Origin: Arenicola marina
Lineage: Eukaryota; Annelida; Polychaeta; Arenicolidae
Direction: 5' to 3'
NCBI GenBank assembly: GCA_964019135.1
Contig: OZ025258.1
Span: forward strand, 10,373,961 to 10,437,960
DNA length: 64,000 bases
The position numbers and the translations under genes were made by a program. Below the pieces are notes generated by a model. The model saw only the letters and a program-made list of their open reading frames with translations. It made no database searches and was not told the DNA's origin. This document shows positions 23,589-61,874 of the stretch, one piece after another; the stretch's first letter is position 1, and each line of letters opens with the position of its first letter.

Positions 23589-23854
23589 GATCTCCGCGAT
23601 TGGCATCTAGGAATTCTTGGAGATTCGCTGTTAGCAATTTATGGGGATCGCTATTAGTACAATTCCTAGTTCAACGTGAAGACCCTTTCCCTATTTACCG
23701 TTATCCGGTATAGCAGTCTGTGCGTGAATTTCTCCAAATTCGCGATCACGTTCTAGGTAGGTTTTTTTTCGGTGTGCCCCTTCTTGAGCAGTCCTCATCT
23801 TCGATATTATTCTCTCTAATTCTTGGGGATTTGCGATTCAGAGGCAGTATTTCC
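23589..23854 (+). repeat. Repeat family R, copy 2
   Basis: Plus-oriented relative of 22016-22292, diverged by many substitutions and indels but with the same word order. The pair could be the long terminal inverted repeats of one 1.84-kb element, or two separate insertions in opposite orientation. No transposase was recognised between them. Confidence 0.7.
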
Positions 23855-24734
23855 TCCCCCTAGATATAACATGTTTATTATAATATAGTCCCATTTTGTT
23901 GACATTTCCCGCTTTGATGACCCGATTTGTTCAACTGGGTTCTGGTCTGGAACGCTGATAAACCAAAGAGGTATAGCTACTCCCGGATATGTATGTATCC
24001 TGTGTGCCGTTAATAAGCACATACTGCTACCGTTTTCGTGTAGGCCTACATGTGTACATGGTTAACGCAACGTCGCTCACCAAAATATACATAATTATTC
24101 TGGTCGATAACGTCTTAATTCTGCCATGAATTGAAAGCCGCCGTATTTAACCAGTGTGACATTACAGCGAATGATCATGATCACTCAGGTGATAACGGGT
24201 TTTAATTGTTACATTTATGTTTCATGCCTTCTTTGTGCATGCACATGTTTGGTAGCTCGGACCAAGGTATTTTCTGAGACAATACTGCTATATCCGGAGC
24301 GGATATATATCTCTTAGGTAGCGTGATGGTAGAAACGGAAAGGGTGCCCACCTTTTCGATAAAAGGTCTCTCAGAATTGTTCCTTGAACGATCAGTCAGT
24401 CTACGAGGGGTGTGTGTGGGGCGGGGGGGGGGGGGGGGCACAAGCTAGATATATTCACCTACGCGGCAACTGTCTTTCTTTTGAATCGCATAAAATGATC
24501 TAAAAACAGACCCTCGCTGTCTCCAAAGTCTGACAGATGGTACCCATCCAAAACCAGTACACAAATAATTGCCGCCCTCTTGCGAGTCACTTGCGAAGTC
24601 AACTGATGAATTGTGCTTCAATCTACATAGCGAGATCTCCGTATTGCAACGAGAAGATAGCCCACGACATCACCCGCCCCCCGATATTCACGTCATATCA
24701 AAACAAAATCTGCTACTAGGTCCCTTTATGAGAT
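23855..24734. other. No gene seen; poly-G tract
   Basis: Non-repetitive sequence apart from a gtgtgtgtgg to G-run stretch at about 24408-24438. This is the intergenic space between the NUP88 3' end and HIRIP3. Confidence 0.4.
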
Positions 24735-24740
24735 TTTATT
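24735..24740 (-). terminator. Candidate NUP88 polyadenylation signal AATAAA
   Basis: A minus-strand AATAAA lies about 930 nt downstream of the NUP88 stop codon. A second AATAAA at 24891-24896 would give a 3' UTR of about 775 nt. Which one is used cannot be told from sequence. Confidence 0.4.
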
Positions 24741-25039
24741 GAAAACAACATCGCAATGTGATTCCTGCATGAGAATATCACTGTAAATCAGTTCCTTCAA
24801 TCAAGGCCATCAGTGGAGCAGTCGTCGCAGTTCACAACTGGAACAACATTCATTCACAGACACGAAGGACGCTTCGAAAGTTCCTGTGAATTTATTCATT
24901 GTACAGACATTATTAAACAGCCCATCATTGTTGGAGCCGACGAACTGAGAAGTTTTCAAAGCGTACCCATGATATAAGCAGATATCTATTTGTAAGGCCC
25001 AAAACAAAAAGCCGCAGGTTTAGCCCCCAACTTTTTGTC

Positions 25040-25112
25040 CGGGTGGGGGGGGGGGGCTGAGGTGTGTGTGTGCGGGGAGGGGGGGGGGCTGAGGTGTGTG
25101 CTGGGTGATGTG
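25040..25112. repeat. G-rich low-complexity repeat
   Basis: Two or three copies of a ggggggctgaggtgtgtg-type segment separated by G-runs of 9 or more. Guanine quartets are possible on the plus strand; the NUP88 transcript would be C-rich here. Confidence 0.6.
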
Positions 25113-25300
25113 TGTGGGGCATTCCTGTATCACATACCGTCTGTTAGGCTCGCTTTTCGCTACCCTTGTGACACCTACGGCACCATCCTCCCTTCACTCC
25201 CGGATCTGATGCAATATACGCGCTGTTTAGCGCTGCGAGACGCTGACGTCATCGGAAACGAAATGTATGTTACGCCATTTTGTGCACGTGAAGACCAAGA

Positions 25301-25379
25301 AAGTCCCAGTTCTGTGGCTGTAGGAATGGAGGTCTCTGTCCGTTTTTTTGCCAGTCCTACAGCCACAGAGCTGGGACTT
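25301..25379. repeat. Near-perfect 25-bp stem hairpin in the putative NUP88 3' UTR
   Basis: The left arm (25301-25325, starting aagtcccagttctgtggctg) and right arm (25355-25379) are complementary at 24 of 25 positions. The single exception is a T opposite G, which would be a G-U wobble in plus-strand RNA. The loop is 29 nt. The size (about 79 nt) falls in the range of a microRNA precursor, but there are no typical bulges. It lies about 290-370 nt downstream of the NUP88 stop, so it would be in the 3' UTR if either candidate poly(A) site is used. It may instead be a small inverted-repeat insertion. Confidence 0.85.
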
Positions 25380-25440
25380 GGGCCAAGACACCTCCCGGGA
25401 CAACGAAATGGGTTTCAATGACATAAAGCCCCAGGTAAGG
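25378..25440. repeat. Fragment of a dispersed repeat family
   Basis: Relative of 16335-16405 (shared cctcccgggacaacgaaatg-like block followed by a gccccagg motif). It abuts the right arm of the 25301-25379 hairpin, which may therefore belong to the same insertion. Confidence 0.45.
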
Positions 25441-25667
25441 TATGTGCAGGTTCCAGGGCGCGAACAGAACGACACTCGGTGGCGATGATCATAGTTTGTA
25501 AGCAGATATATATATATTTAGATATAGATATCGGAGTAACTCTGTGGCCTTTTTGTTCTGACACAAACGGGCTTAACACCATCACTGGCGATATAACGGA
25601 TGAGAGCTGCTTTTTGGAAGCCATCTCCGGTGGTCCTCGTGTGTCACGTGATATGTCACATGATGTG

Positions 25668-53098
<27,431 letters not shown>

Positions 53099-53364
53099 CT
53101 GCAAACAAACAGCCAACATAAAGTTAAACAGACGAGTGATCTTTAACAACCATGTTATCCCAATTTTCCTTCATATTTCATTTTTTTAGTTCCTGATGTG
53201 TTTGCATATTAAATTGAAGTTACCACCCCACCAAAAATTAGAATGAAATCTCGGTGGATCGGGATTCTGTTTTGGGTAACAATCGTGAAAGACAGGACTG
53301 TCAAGGAATGGCACATGCATGAACAGAAACATGGCTAAGGAGGATGAGAGCATACCGAGGGCGG

Positions 53365-56300
53365 GGACAATTGACGACCGCGGGTGACGACAACTGACGA
53401 CCGGGGGTGGGGACACCTGACGACCGGGGGTGAGGACAATTGACGACCGCGGGTGACGACAACTGACGACCGGGGGTGGGGACAATTGACGACCGGGGGT
53501 GGGGACAATTGACGACCGGGGGTGGGGACAATTGACGATCGGGGGTGGGGACAATTGACGACCGCGGGTGACGACAACTGACGACCGGGGGTGGGGACAA
53601 TTGACGACAGCGGGTGACAACTGACGACCGGGGGTGGGGACAATTGACGACCGGGGGTGGGGACAATTGACGACCGGGGGTGGGGACAATTGACGACCGC
53701 GGGTGACGACAACTGACGACCGGGGGTGGGGACAATTGACGACAGCGGGTGACGACAACTGACGACCGGGGGTGGGGACAATTGACGACAGCGGGTGACG
53801 ACAACTGACGACCGGGGGTGAGGACTACTGACGACCGGGGGCGGGGACAGCTGACGACAGGGGATGAGGACAACTGACGACCGGGGGCGGGGACGACCGA
53901 CGACCGAGGGGTGAGGACAACTGACGACCGGGGGCGGGGACAACTGACGACCGGGGGTGAGGACAACTGACGACCGGGAGTGGGGACAACTGACGACCGG
54001 GGGCGGGGACAACCGACGACAGGGGGTAAGGACAACTGACGACCGGGGGCGGTAACAACTTACGACCGGGGGCGGGGACAACTGACGACCGGGGGTGAGG
54101 ACAACTGACGACCGGGGGCGGGGACAACTGACGACCGGGGGTGAGGACAACTGACGACCAGGGGCGGGGACAACTGACGACGGGGTGTGGGACAACTGAC
54201 GACGGGGTGTGGGACAACTGACGACCAGGGGCGGGGACAACTGACGACCGGGTGTGAGACAACTTACGACCGGGGGCGGGGACAACTGCCGACCGGGTGT
54301 GGGACAACTGACGACCGGGGGCGGGGACAACTGACGACCGGGGGTGGGACAACTGACGACCGGGGGTGAGGACAACTGACGACCGGGGGTGAGGACAACT
54401 TACGACCGGGGGCGGGGACAATTGACGACCGGGGGCGGGGACAACTGACGACCGGGGGCGGGGACAACTGACGACCGGGGGTGGGGACAACTGACGACCG
54501 GGGGCGGGGACAACTGACGACCGGGGTGGGGACAATTGACGACCGCGGGTGACGACAACTGACGACCGGGGGTGGGGACAACTGACGACCGGGGGTGGGG
54601 ACAACTGACGACCGGGGGTGGGGACAACTGACGACCGGGGGCGGGGACAACTGACGACCGGGAGTGAGGACAACTGACGACCGGGGGCGGGGACAACTGA
54701 CGACCGGGGGTGAGGACAACTGACGACCAGGGGCGGGGACAACTGACGACGGGGTGTGGGACAACTGACGACCAGGGGCGGGGACAACTGACGACCGGGT
54801 GTGAGACAACTTACGACCGGGGGCGGGGACAACTGCCGACCGGGTGTGGGACAACTGACGACCGGGGGCGGGGACAACTGACGACCGGGGGTGGGACAAC
54901 TGACGACCGGGGGTGAGGACAACTGACGACCGGGGGTGAGGACAAATTACGACCGGGGGCGGGGACAATTGACGACCGGGGGCGGGGACAACTGACGACC
55001 GGGGGCGGGGACAACTGACGACCGGGGGTGGGGACAACTGACGACCGGGGGCGGGGACAACTGACGACCGGGGTGGGGACAATTGACGATCGCGGGTGGC
55101 GACAACTGACGACCGGGGGTGGGGACAACTGACGACCGGGGGTGGGGACAACTGACGACCGGGGGTGGGGACAACTGACGACCGGGGGTGGGGACAACTG
55201 ACGACCGGGGTGGGGACAATTGACGACCGCGGGTGACGACAACTGACGACCGGGTGTGGGACAACTGACGACCGGGGTGGGGACAATTGACGACCGCGGG
55301 TGACGACAACTGACGACCGGGGGTGGGGACAACTGACGACCGGGGGTGAGGCCAACTGACGACCGGGGGTGAGGACAACTGACGACCGGGTGTGGGACAA
55401 CTGACGACCGGGGTGGGGACAATTGACGACCGCGGGTGACGACAACTGACGACCGGGGGTGGGGACAACTGACGACCGGAGGTGAGGACAACTGACGACC
55501 GGGGGTGGGACAACTGACGACCGGGGGCGGGGACAACTTACGACCGGGGGCGGGGACAACTGACGACCAGGGGTGGGGACAACTGACGACAGCGGGTGAG
55601 GACAACTGACGACCGGGGGTGAGGACAACTGACGACCGGGGGTGGGGACAACCGACGACCGGGTGTGGGACAACTGACGACCGGGGGCGGGGACAACTGA
55701 CGACCGGGTGTGGGACAACTGACGACCGAGGGTGAGGACAACTGACGACCGGGTGTGGGACAACTGACGACCGGGGGTGGGGACAACTGACGACCGGGGG
55801 TGGGACAACTGACGACCGGGGGTGGGGACAACTGACGACCGGGGGTGAGGACAACTGACGACCGGGTGTGGGACAACTGACGACCGGGGGTGGGGACAAC
55901 TGACGACCGGGGGTGGGGACAACTGACGACCGGGGGTGGGGACAACTGACGACCGGGGGTGGGACAACTGACGACCGGGGGTGGGGACAACTGACGACCG
56001 GGGGTGGGACAACTGACGACCGGGGGTGGGGACAACTGACGACCGGGGGTGAGGACAACTGACGAACGGGTGTGGGGACACCTGACGACCGGGGGTGGGG
56101 ACAACTGACGACCGGGGGTGGGGACAACTGACGACCGGGGGTGAGGACAACTGACGACCGGGGGTGGGGACAACTGACGACCGGGGGTGGGGACAACTGA
56201 CGACCGGGGGTGGGGACAACTGACGACCGGGGGTGGGACAACTGACGACCGGGGGTGGGGACAACTGACGACCGGGGGTGGGACAACTGACGACCGGGGG

Positions 56301-57432
56301 TGGGGACAACTGACGACCGGGGGTGAGGACAACTGACGACCGGGGGTGGGGACAACTGACGACCGGGGGTGGGACAACTGACGACCGGGGGTGGGACAAC
56401 TGACGACCGGGGGTGGGGACAACTGACGACCGGGGGTGGGGACAACTGACGACCGGGGGTGGGGACAACTGACGACCGGGGGTGGGGACAACTGACGACC
56501 GGGGGTGGGACAACTGATGACCGGGGGTGGGGACAACTGACGACCGGGGGTGGGACAACTGACGACCGGGGGTGGGGACAACTGACGACCGGGGGTGAGG
56601 ACAACTGACGACCGGGGGTGGGACAACTGACGACCGGGGGTGGGGACAACTGACGACCGGGGGTGGGGACAACTGACGACCGGGGGTGAGGACAACTGAC
56701 GACCGGGGGTGGGGACAACTGACGACCGGGGGTGAGGACAACTGACGACCGGGGGTGGGACAACTGACGACCGGGGGTGGGGACAACTGACGACCGGGGG
56801 TGAGGACAACTGACGACCGGAGGTGGGACAACTGACGACCGGGGGTGGGGACAACTGACGACCGGGGGTGGGACAACTGACGACCGGGGGTGGGGACAAC
56901 TGACGACCGGGGGTGAGGACAACTGACGACCGGGGGTGGGACAACTGACGACCGGGGGTGGGGACAACTGACGACCGGGGGTGGGGACAACTGACGACCG
57001 GGGGTGGGACAACTGATGACCGGGGGTGGGGACAACTGACGACCGGGGGTGGGACAACTGACGACCGGGGGTGGGGACAACTGACGACCGGGGGTGGGGA
57101 CAACTGACGACCGGGGGTGGGACAACTGACGACCGGGGGTGGGGACAACTGACGACCGGGGCTGGGACAACTGACGACCGGGTGTGGGACAACTGACGAC
57201 CGGGGTTGAGGACACTTGACGACCGGGGGTGGGACAACTGACGACCGGGGGCGGGGACAACTGACGACCGAGGGTGAGGACAACTGCCGACCGGGGGTAG
57301 TGACAACTGACGACAGCGGGTGAGGACAACTGACGACCGGGGTTGAGGACAACTGACGACCGGGGGTGGGGACACCTGACGACCGGGGGTGGGGACAACT
57401 GACGATCGGGGGTGCGGACAACTGACCACGGG
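53365..57432. repeat. 23-bp G-rich minisatellite, about 175 copies, in a NUP88 intron
   Basis: Units contain gacgaccgggggtggggaca plus act; 22-bp units lack one G. At the left (53365-53830) the array is composed of mixed, older variants (gacaattgacgaccgcgggt). In the middle a 547-bp block is duplicated (units around 54141-54400 recur around 54688-54947). The right (55640-57200) is the most uniform. Each unit carries a five-G and a four-G tract on the plus strand. The long minus-strand frames (VVSCPHPRSS repeats) are artefacts of the stop-free unit. Confidence 0.97.
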
Positions 57433-58297
57433 GGGTGCGGGCGTGACCATTTAGTGAGGGTGAATGTGGGAGGGGGGTGCTATCATTTTGGTCCCAATAC
57501 CGGGCAGGTTTTTTTTTATCGGCATGAATATCTGTTATATGCAGTCTTGTTGTAACCAGTCGTTGGGCGGCATATCTCGCAACGAGCTACAACAACCAAG
57601 TAAGTGCCAGAAAGCCCTTCTGGCCCCTGCATCACGAGGAGAGGAATGTTCCACGCCACACATCAAGCTTCTCATCCACATCTGCAACGATAACATGGTT
57701 CTGGGTTGGACGAAATGTTGCCGCATATTTTCTAGGGGGAGTTGGGGTGTGGGGGGGGGGGGCACATACTACAACAGTTCAAAGGCGACTCTCGAGACGC
57801 CCATAACTCTAGAGAACAGTCTCCGTCTCCACTCTCCGGCCTACGGTTCCGAGCACCACAACCCCAGATCGCTGCGATGATCAGCTAACTGCCTTTATCG
57901 AGAGTTTGAAGACTGGCCTCCAAAGGTTGGCAGGGGACATGTCAGGGTTATTGATTGCCGATGTGGGAAGGGATGGGTCGCCCCGCATCTCGCTCCGACG
58001 AACTTCTTCAATATCTTAACGGCGTATTGATTCGGCGGGCTAAAGTGTCGTTTACTTCCACTGTTTGTGATATCATTTGCCTGCTGCGGGCAGATATCGA
58101 TCGGCCAATTGTAAAATCAATCGCAAATCACATGTGGCTTCGGATCAATATATTGATCTCTCAAGACTTGGGAAGTACGTCCTGCTCCGGGCTGAAGGGA
58201 ATACATCCTGACAGTAACGAAATTTAGCTGTCGCCTTTCCTCGATTTATGTTTTCCGTTCCAGCGAGGACAATATTGAGTCGCACTGGTAACGGACC
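57433..58297. other. Unique sequence, no gene called
   Basis: This must lie in the NUP88 intron upstream of 53098 if that gene continues rightwards. A minus-strand ttgcagatgtggatgag at about 57669-57685 resembles the acceptor of exon 53000-53098 for about 14 bases only. A plus-strand piece at 57541-57601 sits between a cag and a gtaagt with an open frame. Neither gives a recognisable protein. Confidence 0.4.
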
Positions 58298-58640
58298 GTC
58301 AGCGTCCCGTGACGTCACGCTAGTGAACATTGTCAGCGTCCCGTGACGTCACGCTAGTGAACACATTGTCAGCGTCCCGTGATGTCATACTGGTGAATAG
58401 GCAGCATCCCGTGACGTCATGCTAGTGAACACATTGTCAGCGTCCCTGTGACGTAATGCCAGTCAATACATTGTCAGCGTCCCTGTGACGTCATGCTAGT
58501 GAACACATTGTCAGCGTCCCTGTGACGTCATGCTAGTGAACACATTGTCAGCGTCCCTGTGACGTCATGCTAGTGAACACATTGTCAGCGTCCCGTGACG
58601 TCATGCTAGTGAACACACTGTCAGCGCCTAATGACGTCAT
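58298..58640. repeat. 36/37-bp minisatellite with a CRE palindrome (TGACGTCA)
   Basis: Ten units with core gtgacgtcatgctagtgaac preceded by gtcagcgtccc(t). Eight units retain the full octamer TGACGTCA; two have one-base changes (tgatgtca, tgacgtaa). Length differs by one base between ccgtg and cctgtg units. No exon is adjacent. Confidence 0.93.
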
Positions 58641-58954
58641 GATGCTAACACACAGCGGCGCGATTCTTTTTTTGTGCTTCGCGGTCTGAGACTAAGTATC
58701 GTTTTATAACAAATTATTTACTTACATTATATGCCACGCGGTTTCTTTATCCGAGGTTCGCATATGCGGCACTTTAATATAGGAATGGTTTATTTCAGTT
58801 TAACAATAGGCCCGAGGCCCTGGTGTTGACAGACAACATACATGACACACCATACAATCTTATTCAGTTATATCGCTCAGTAGTTCAAACGCCCTGCATA
58901 CAACATTCAACTCGGGAAGCCTGCATCCAGGCGGCTGTGCACCCAGCAGCCTCA
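58641..58954. other. No gene seen
   Basis: Unique AT-rich sequence between the CRE-type array and a degraded SINE. Confidence 0.4.
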
Positions 58955-59085
58955 AGGTCATATCACGTCAATGGGAAAGATCAAATATACAGCGGAGCCA
59001 CGTCCCGGAGATAACTCCTACTCCTTTCTAAAGGTCGTACGTTTTTTTAGGAACAGATTGCACAGCGGGACAAAAACCCCCTAAC
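58955..59085 (-). mobile_element. tRNA-derived SINE, degraded copy D
   Basis: ggtcatatcacgtcaatggg, a cccggagataactcctactc segment and cacagcgggac keep the order of the SINE body found at 917-1050, but with many changes. The tRNA-like head is missing or unrecognisable. Confidence 0.6.
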
Positions 59086-59984
59086 TTCAGCCAACAGGTC
59101 TGGTTTCTTAAATCCCCCTTAACTCCCGTAGAGTGCTACAGAGCGATATTGTTTCAAAAATATTTTCTTCAATCGTCAGCGAAGGTTCCTTCACCCGGGG
59201 TAGCCCATATGATCAAGTAGGTGGCATAAAACACCAAACTGAAACTATTCAAGACGAATAAACCCCGTCAGAAAATATAACCGCAGTTTGCAATATTCTC
59301 TACATTCAAGTTGAATATAATAACCCTGTACGAAATACAGCCGCAGTGTGCCATATTCTTTACATTTCGTCAGACACAAGTTAGAAATCAATAAATTTGG
59401 TTGGCTTGCACCAGATCAATGTTCGATGACATCTGCCACCGTTAACCCAATAAAAACTATCGATTTCCTTTCCCGACGTAAACCGAAACGGCAGAAGACG
59501 AGAAGCAAAGACGCGGGGCGTCCGTCCTTCGATCTCGACACGATTTACAGTGAGATGACGGCAGGCGGCGCACGGCATTGTGGGATCGGTCAAACCGTAG
59601 AACGGCCAGGGCGCTGCCCTCCTTTCAGTGAGCTATCGATGAATGGTGAACACTGGGACCGAGGAAAGCCGCTGAATAACCCAAGCGAAATGGAAGCTAA
59701 TCACGCAGTAAATGCTGCTTGAAGTCGCTTGGGGTCGCTTCATCTTGACTTTCTTCGTTGTCAGAGCCTTCGCGCCTTGACCTACATGTCTCCTATAGCA
59801 CTTGTTTAGCATATAAATGTGGGTGGGGGTGTAAAAGGAGAGAGAAAAAAAGATGGTTGTGTTATTTTGTTTCATGTATTTATTTTCAGTTGGAATTTGT
59901 GTTCAACTGTGAACTGTAAGTCTTTATATTGGTTCCAGCCTGATATCATTTCTTTTTTTCCAAGCGTATGTTCCGCCTCTTGTT
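59086..59984. other. No gene recognised
   Basis: A moderately CpG-rich patch (about 59470-59640) includes gcattgtgggatc. A plus-strand open frame (59348-59722, 124 codons) overlaps it but shows no domain and no splice support. Confidence 0.4.
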
Positions 59985-60148
59985 ATTACGTCATACTTAT
60001 TTCTGACCCTCAGGTGGTCCAGGCGACAGCGACCTCTGGTCTTAGCCTGGATCTCCTAACCCATACGATTATAGCTTTTAGTCGTGTATCTGTATATTCT
60101 ATGTCATGTATTGGTTAAATAAATGAAATGAATCCTGAATCCTGAATC
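59985..60148 (+). mobile_element. Probable 3' end of a non-LTR retrotransposon (LINE-like)
   Basis: The region ends attggttaaataaatgaaat followed by three gaatcct units. A short tandem tail after an aataaat-like signal is typical of CR1/L2-type LINE 3' ends. The preceding 100 bp would be the 3' UTR. No reverse transcriptase frame lies upstream, so this would be a 5'-truncated copy. Confidence 0.45.
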
Positions 60149-61874
60149 TAACGGTATTCCATGCATGTAACGGCGCGACAGCAAACTCAGATCTACGGTG
60201 ATTTTGTTATATATGAAGTCGAAAGTTAAGAGATAAAATTTAAAAAATGATTAAATGGATCATATATCCAGTGACTTGCTCATTTGTATTTTACCATTTA
60301 TGTGTATGAAAATATGGGGTCACCGTTACAGTTATTCATTGCAATAGTTTTAGCGTCTGTATGTTCAAGGTAACCCCCAAACAGACATCCCGATAAAAAA
60401 ACGATTTAAATTAAACCGATTTAAGTCGAATCCATGACATTTGTTCTCAGCTTTACCAGAGTGTTTTGTTCCGTCATGTTGAATTTTGTTGCCAAAAAGG
60501 TTTTATTCTCACACATAACTGCCGGCAATCAGTGATACTACATGGGCGTTCAAGATCACAGTGTTGGGCGGCGGTCTTTCTCCCACGAAACCATTGTATC
60601 AGCATAGCGAACGTATAACTCAAGCCGGGCATTTAACACAGTAATCCACATTTGTTGTGGGCTCTAATATGGAAGCTGGACCTATACGGCACAGCTTACC
60701 CTGAGCGGAAGAGTAGGTGCCCTACTTCAAGCGAGCGACATGCGGTCGGACTAAAGTCACAACTAGTCTTCATAGAAAACGACAGTTGAGCAGACACATA
60801 GTAAGAATAAATAATAATAAAAATAAGAATAAAGTCGCTTGAATAACGATCAAGAACCTATTTCAACCGGTGAGTTTCCAGATAGAGTGAGATTGTTATT
60901 TTCCCAAATTACTTTTATATACAATATTATCACTTCGTTCTTTCTTCGCCTTTTATCACTTTATCGCGATTTATATAAATATTATAATTCACGACAACAT
61001 CTACACACCCCCTCGGATGAAAAAATACTAATAGGAACATAATAATATTCTAAAAACGCAGAATATGCGTATCTTGGATCAGATGACCTTCGTTCACCTG
61101 AAGGTCATACATCACGATTATCGGCCGACGGGGACAGGAGGCGACTCAAGTGTTCATAAATAATTGGCGACATCGATCTCAGGCCAAAATCAATCACTCT
61201 CCCAGGAGAAATAAGAGGCGCCCCAATCAATACCACGAAATTTGGCATGCCAGCGGCACCCCTGGGTTCGATTCTTTCATCTTCCAATTACACTGCGTCT
61301 CCCCCGGCTCAAGCCCCTACCCCCTCCTCTCGCGTTTTGCCTGCTCAGTTCACCATGAACCCCCCTCCCCACCCAGCCCTCCCACCCCAAAACTGTGGCA
61401 CAGCTTTGGGCGCGGGACACCCCTAGAGGCCGAATCGGCATTTTCAACACCCTCACAACGCCCCCCCCCCTCCCCCCCCACCGGCCCTTCCTCCGCCAGC
61501 ACCTGCCACCTTTCGATGCCGGAGACTCTCAGTCCGGTGAATCATATTTCACTTGACAAACCATGAGACAAAATAGCACCAGGAGATTCATACGCAGCCC
61601 ATCAATAAGCCGGTGGCGGACGAGCGCGACGCAATCCGAATTCCGATTTGCGCCCCCTTAAAACGCGACGTCGAACCGCCCGGGCCGCTCGTAAATCCCG
61701 GTTATGATACGAGTTCGTAAACGTTACGACGCGCAAAACCCCCACTCTGACCCCCCCCCCCCACCCCCCGGGCACCCACCACTCCTCACTATCCATCGAC
61801 ACGTGGCCCCGTCCCCCAAGCGTCCCCCACCCCCTCTAGACACACGCCCGTACTACCCCTACACGTTGTGGACG
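60149..61874. other. No gene recognised; CpG- and C-rich toward the right
   Basis: 60149-61130 is AT-rich with no exon seen. From about 61250 the sequence is C-rich with CpG clusters (61620-61710 and 61840-61874). C-runs lie at about 61460-61480 and 61751-61775. It leads directly into the 1194-bp duplication. Confidence 0.4.

Noticed and set aside
53186-57450. Minus-strand frames of up to 1044 codons with VVSCPHPRSS repeats
   Set aside because: Artefact of the stop-free 23-bp G-rich unit, open in several frames at once.
57541-57690. Possible further NUP88 exon (minus) or a plus-strand exon at 57541-57601
   Set aside because: The minus-strand match to the acceptor and first codons of exon 53000-53098 ends after about 14 bases and the frame then stops. 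The plus-strand piece has splice-like borders but no recognisable product or partner exon.
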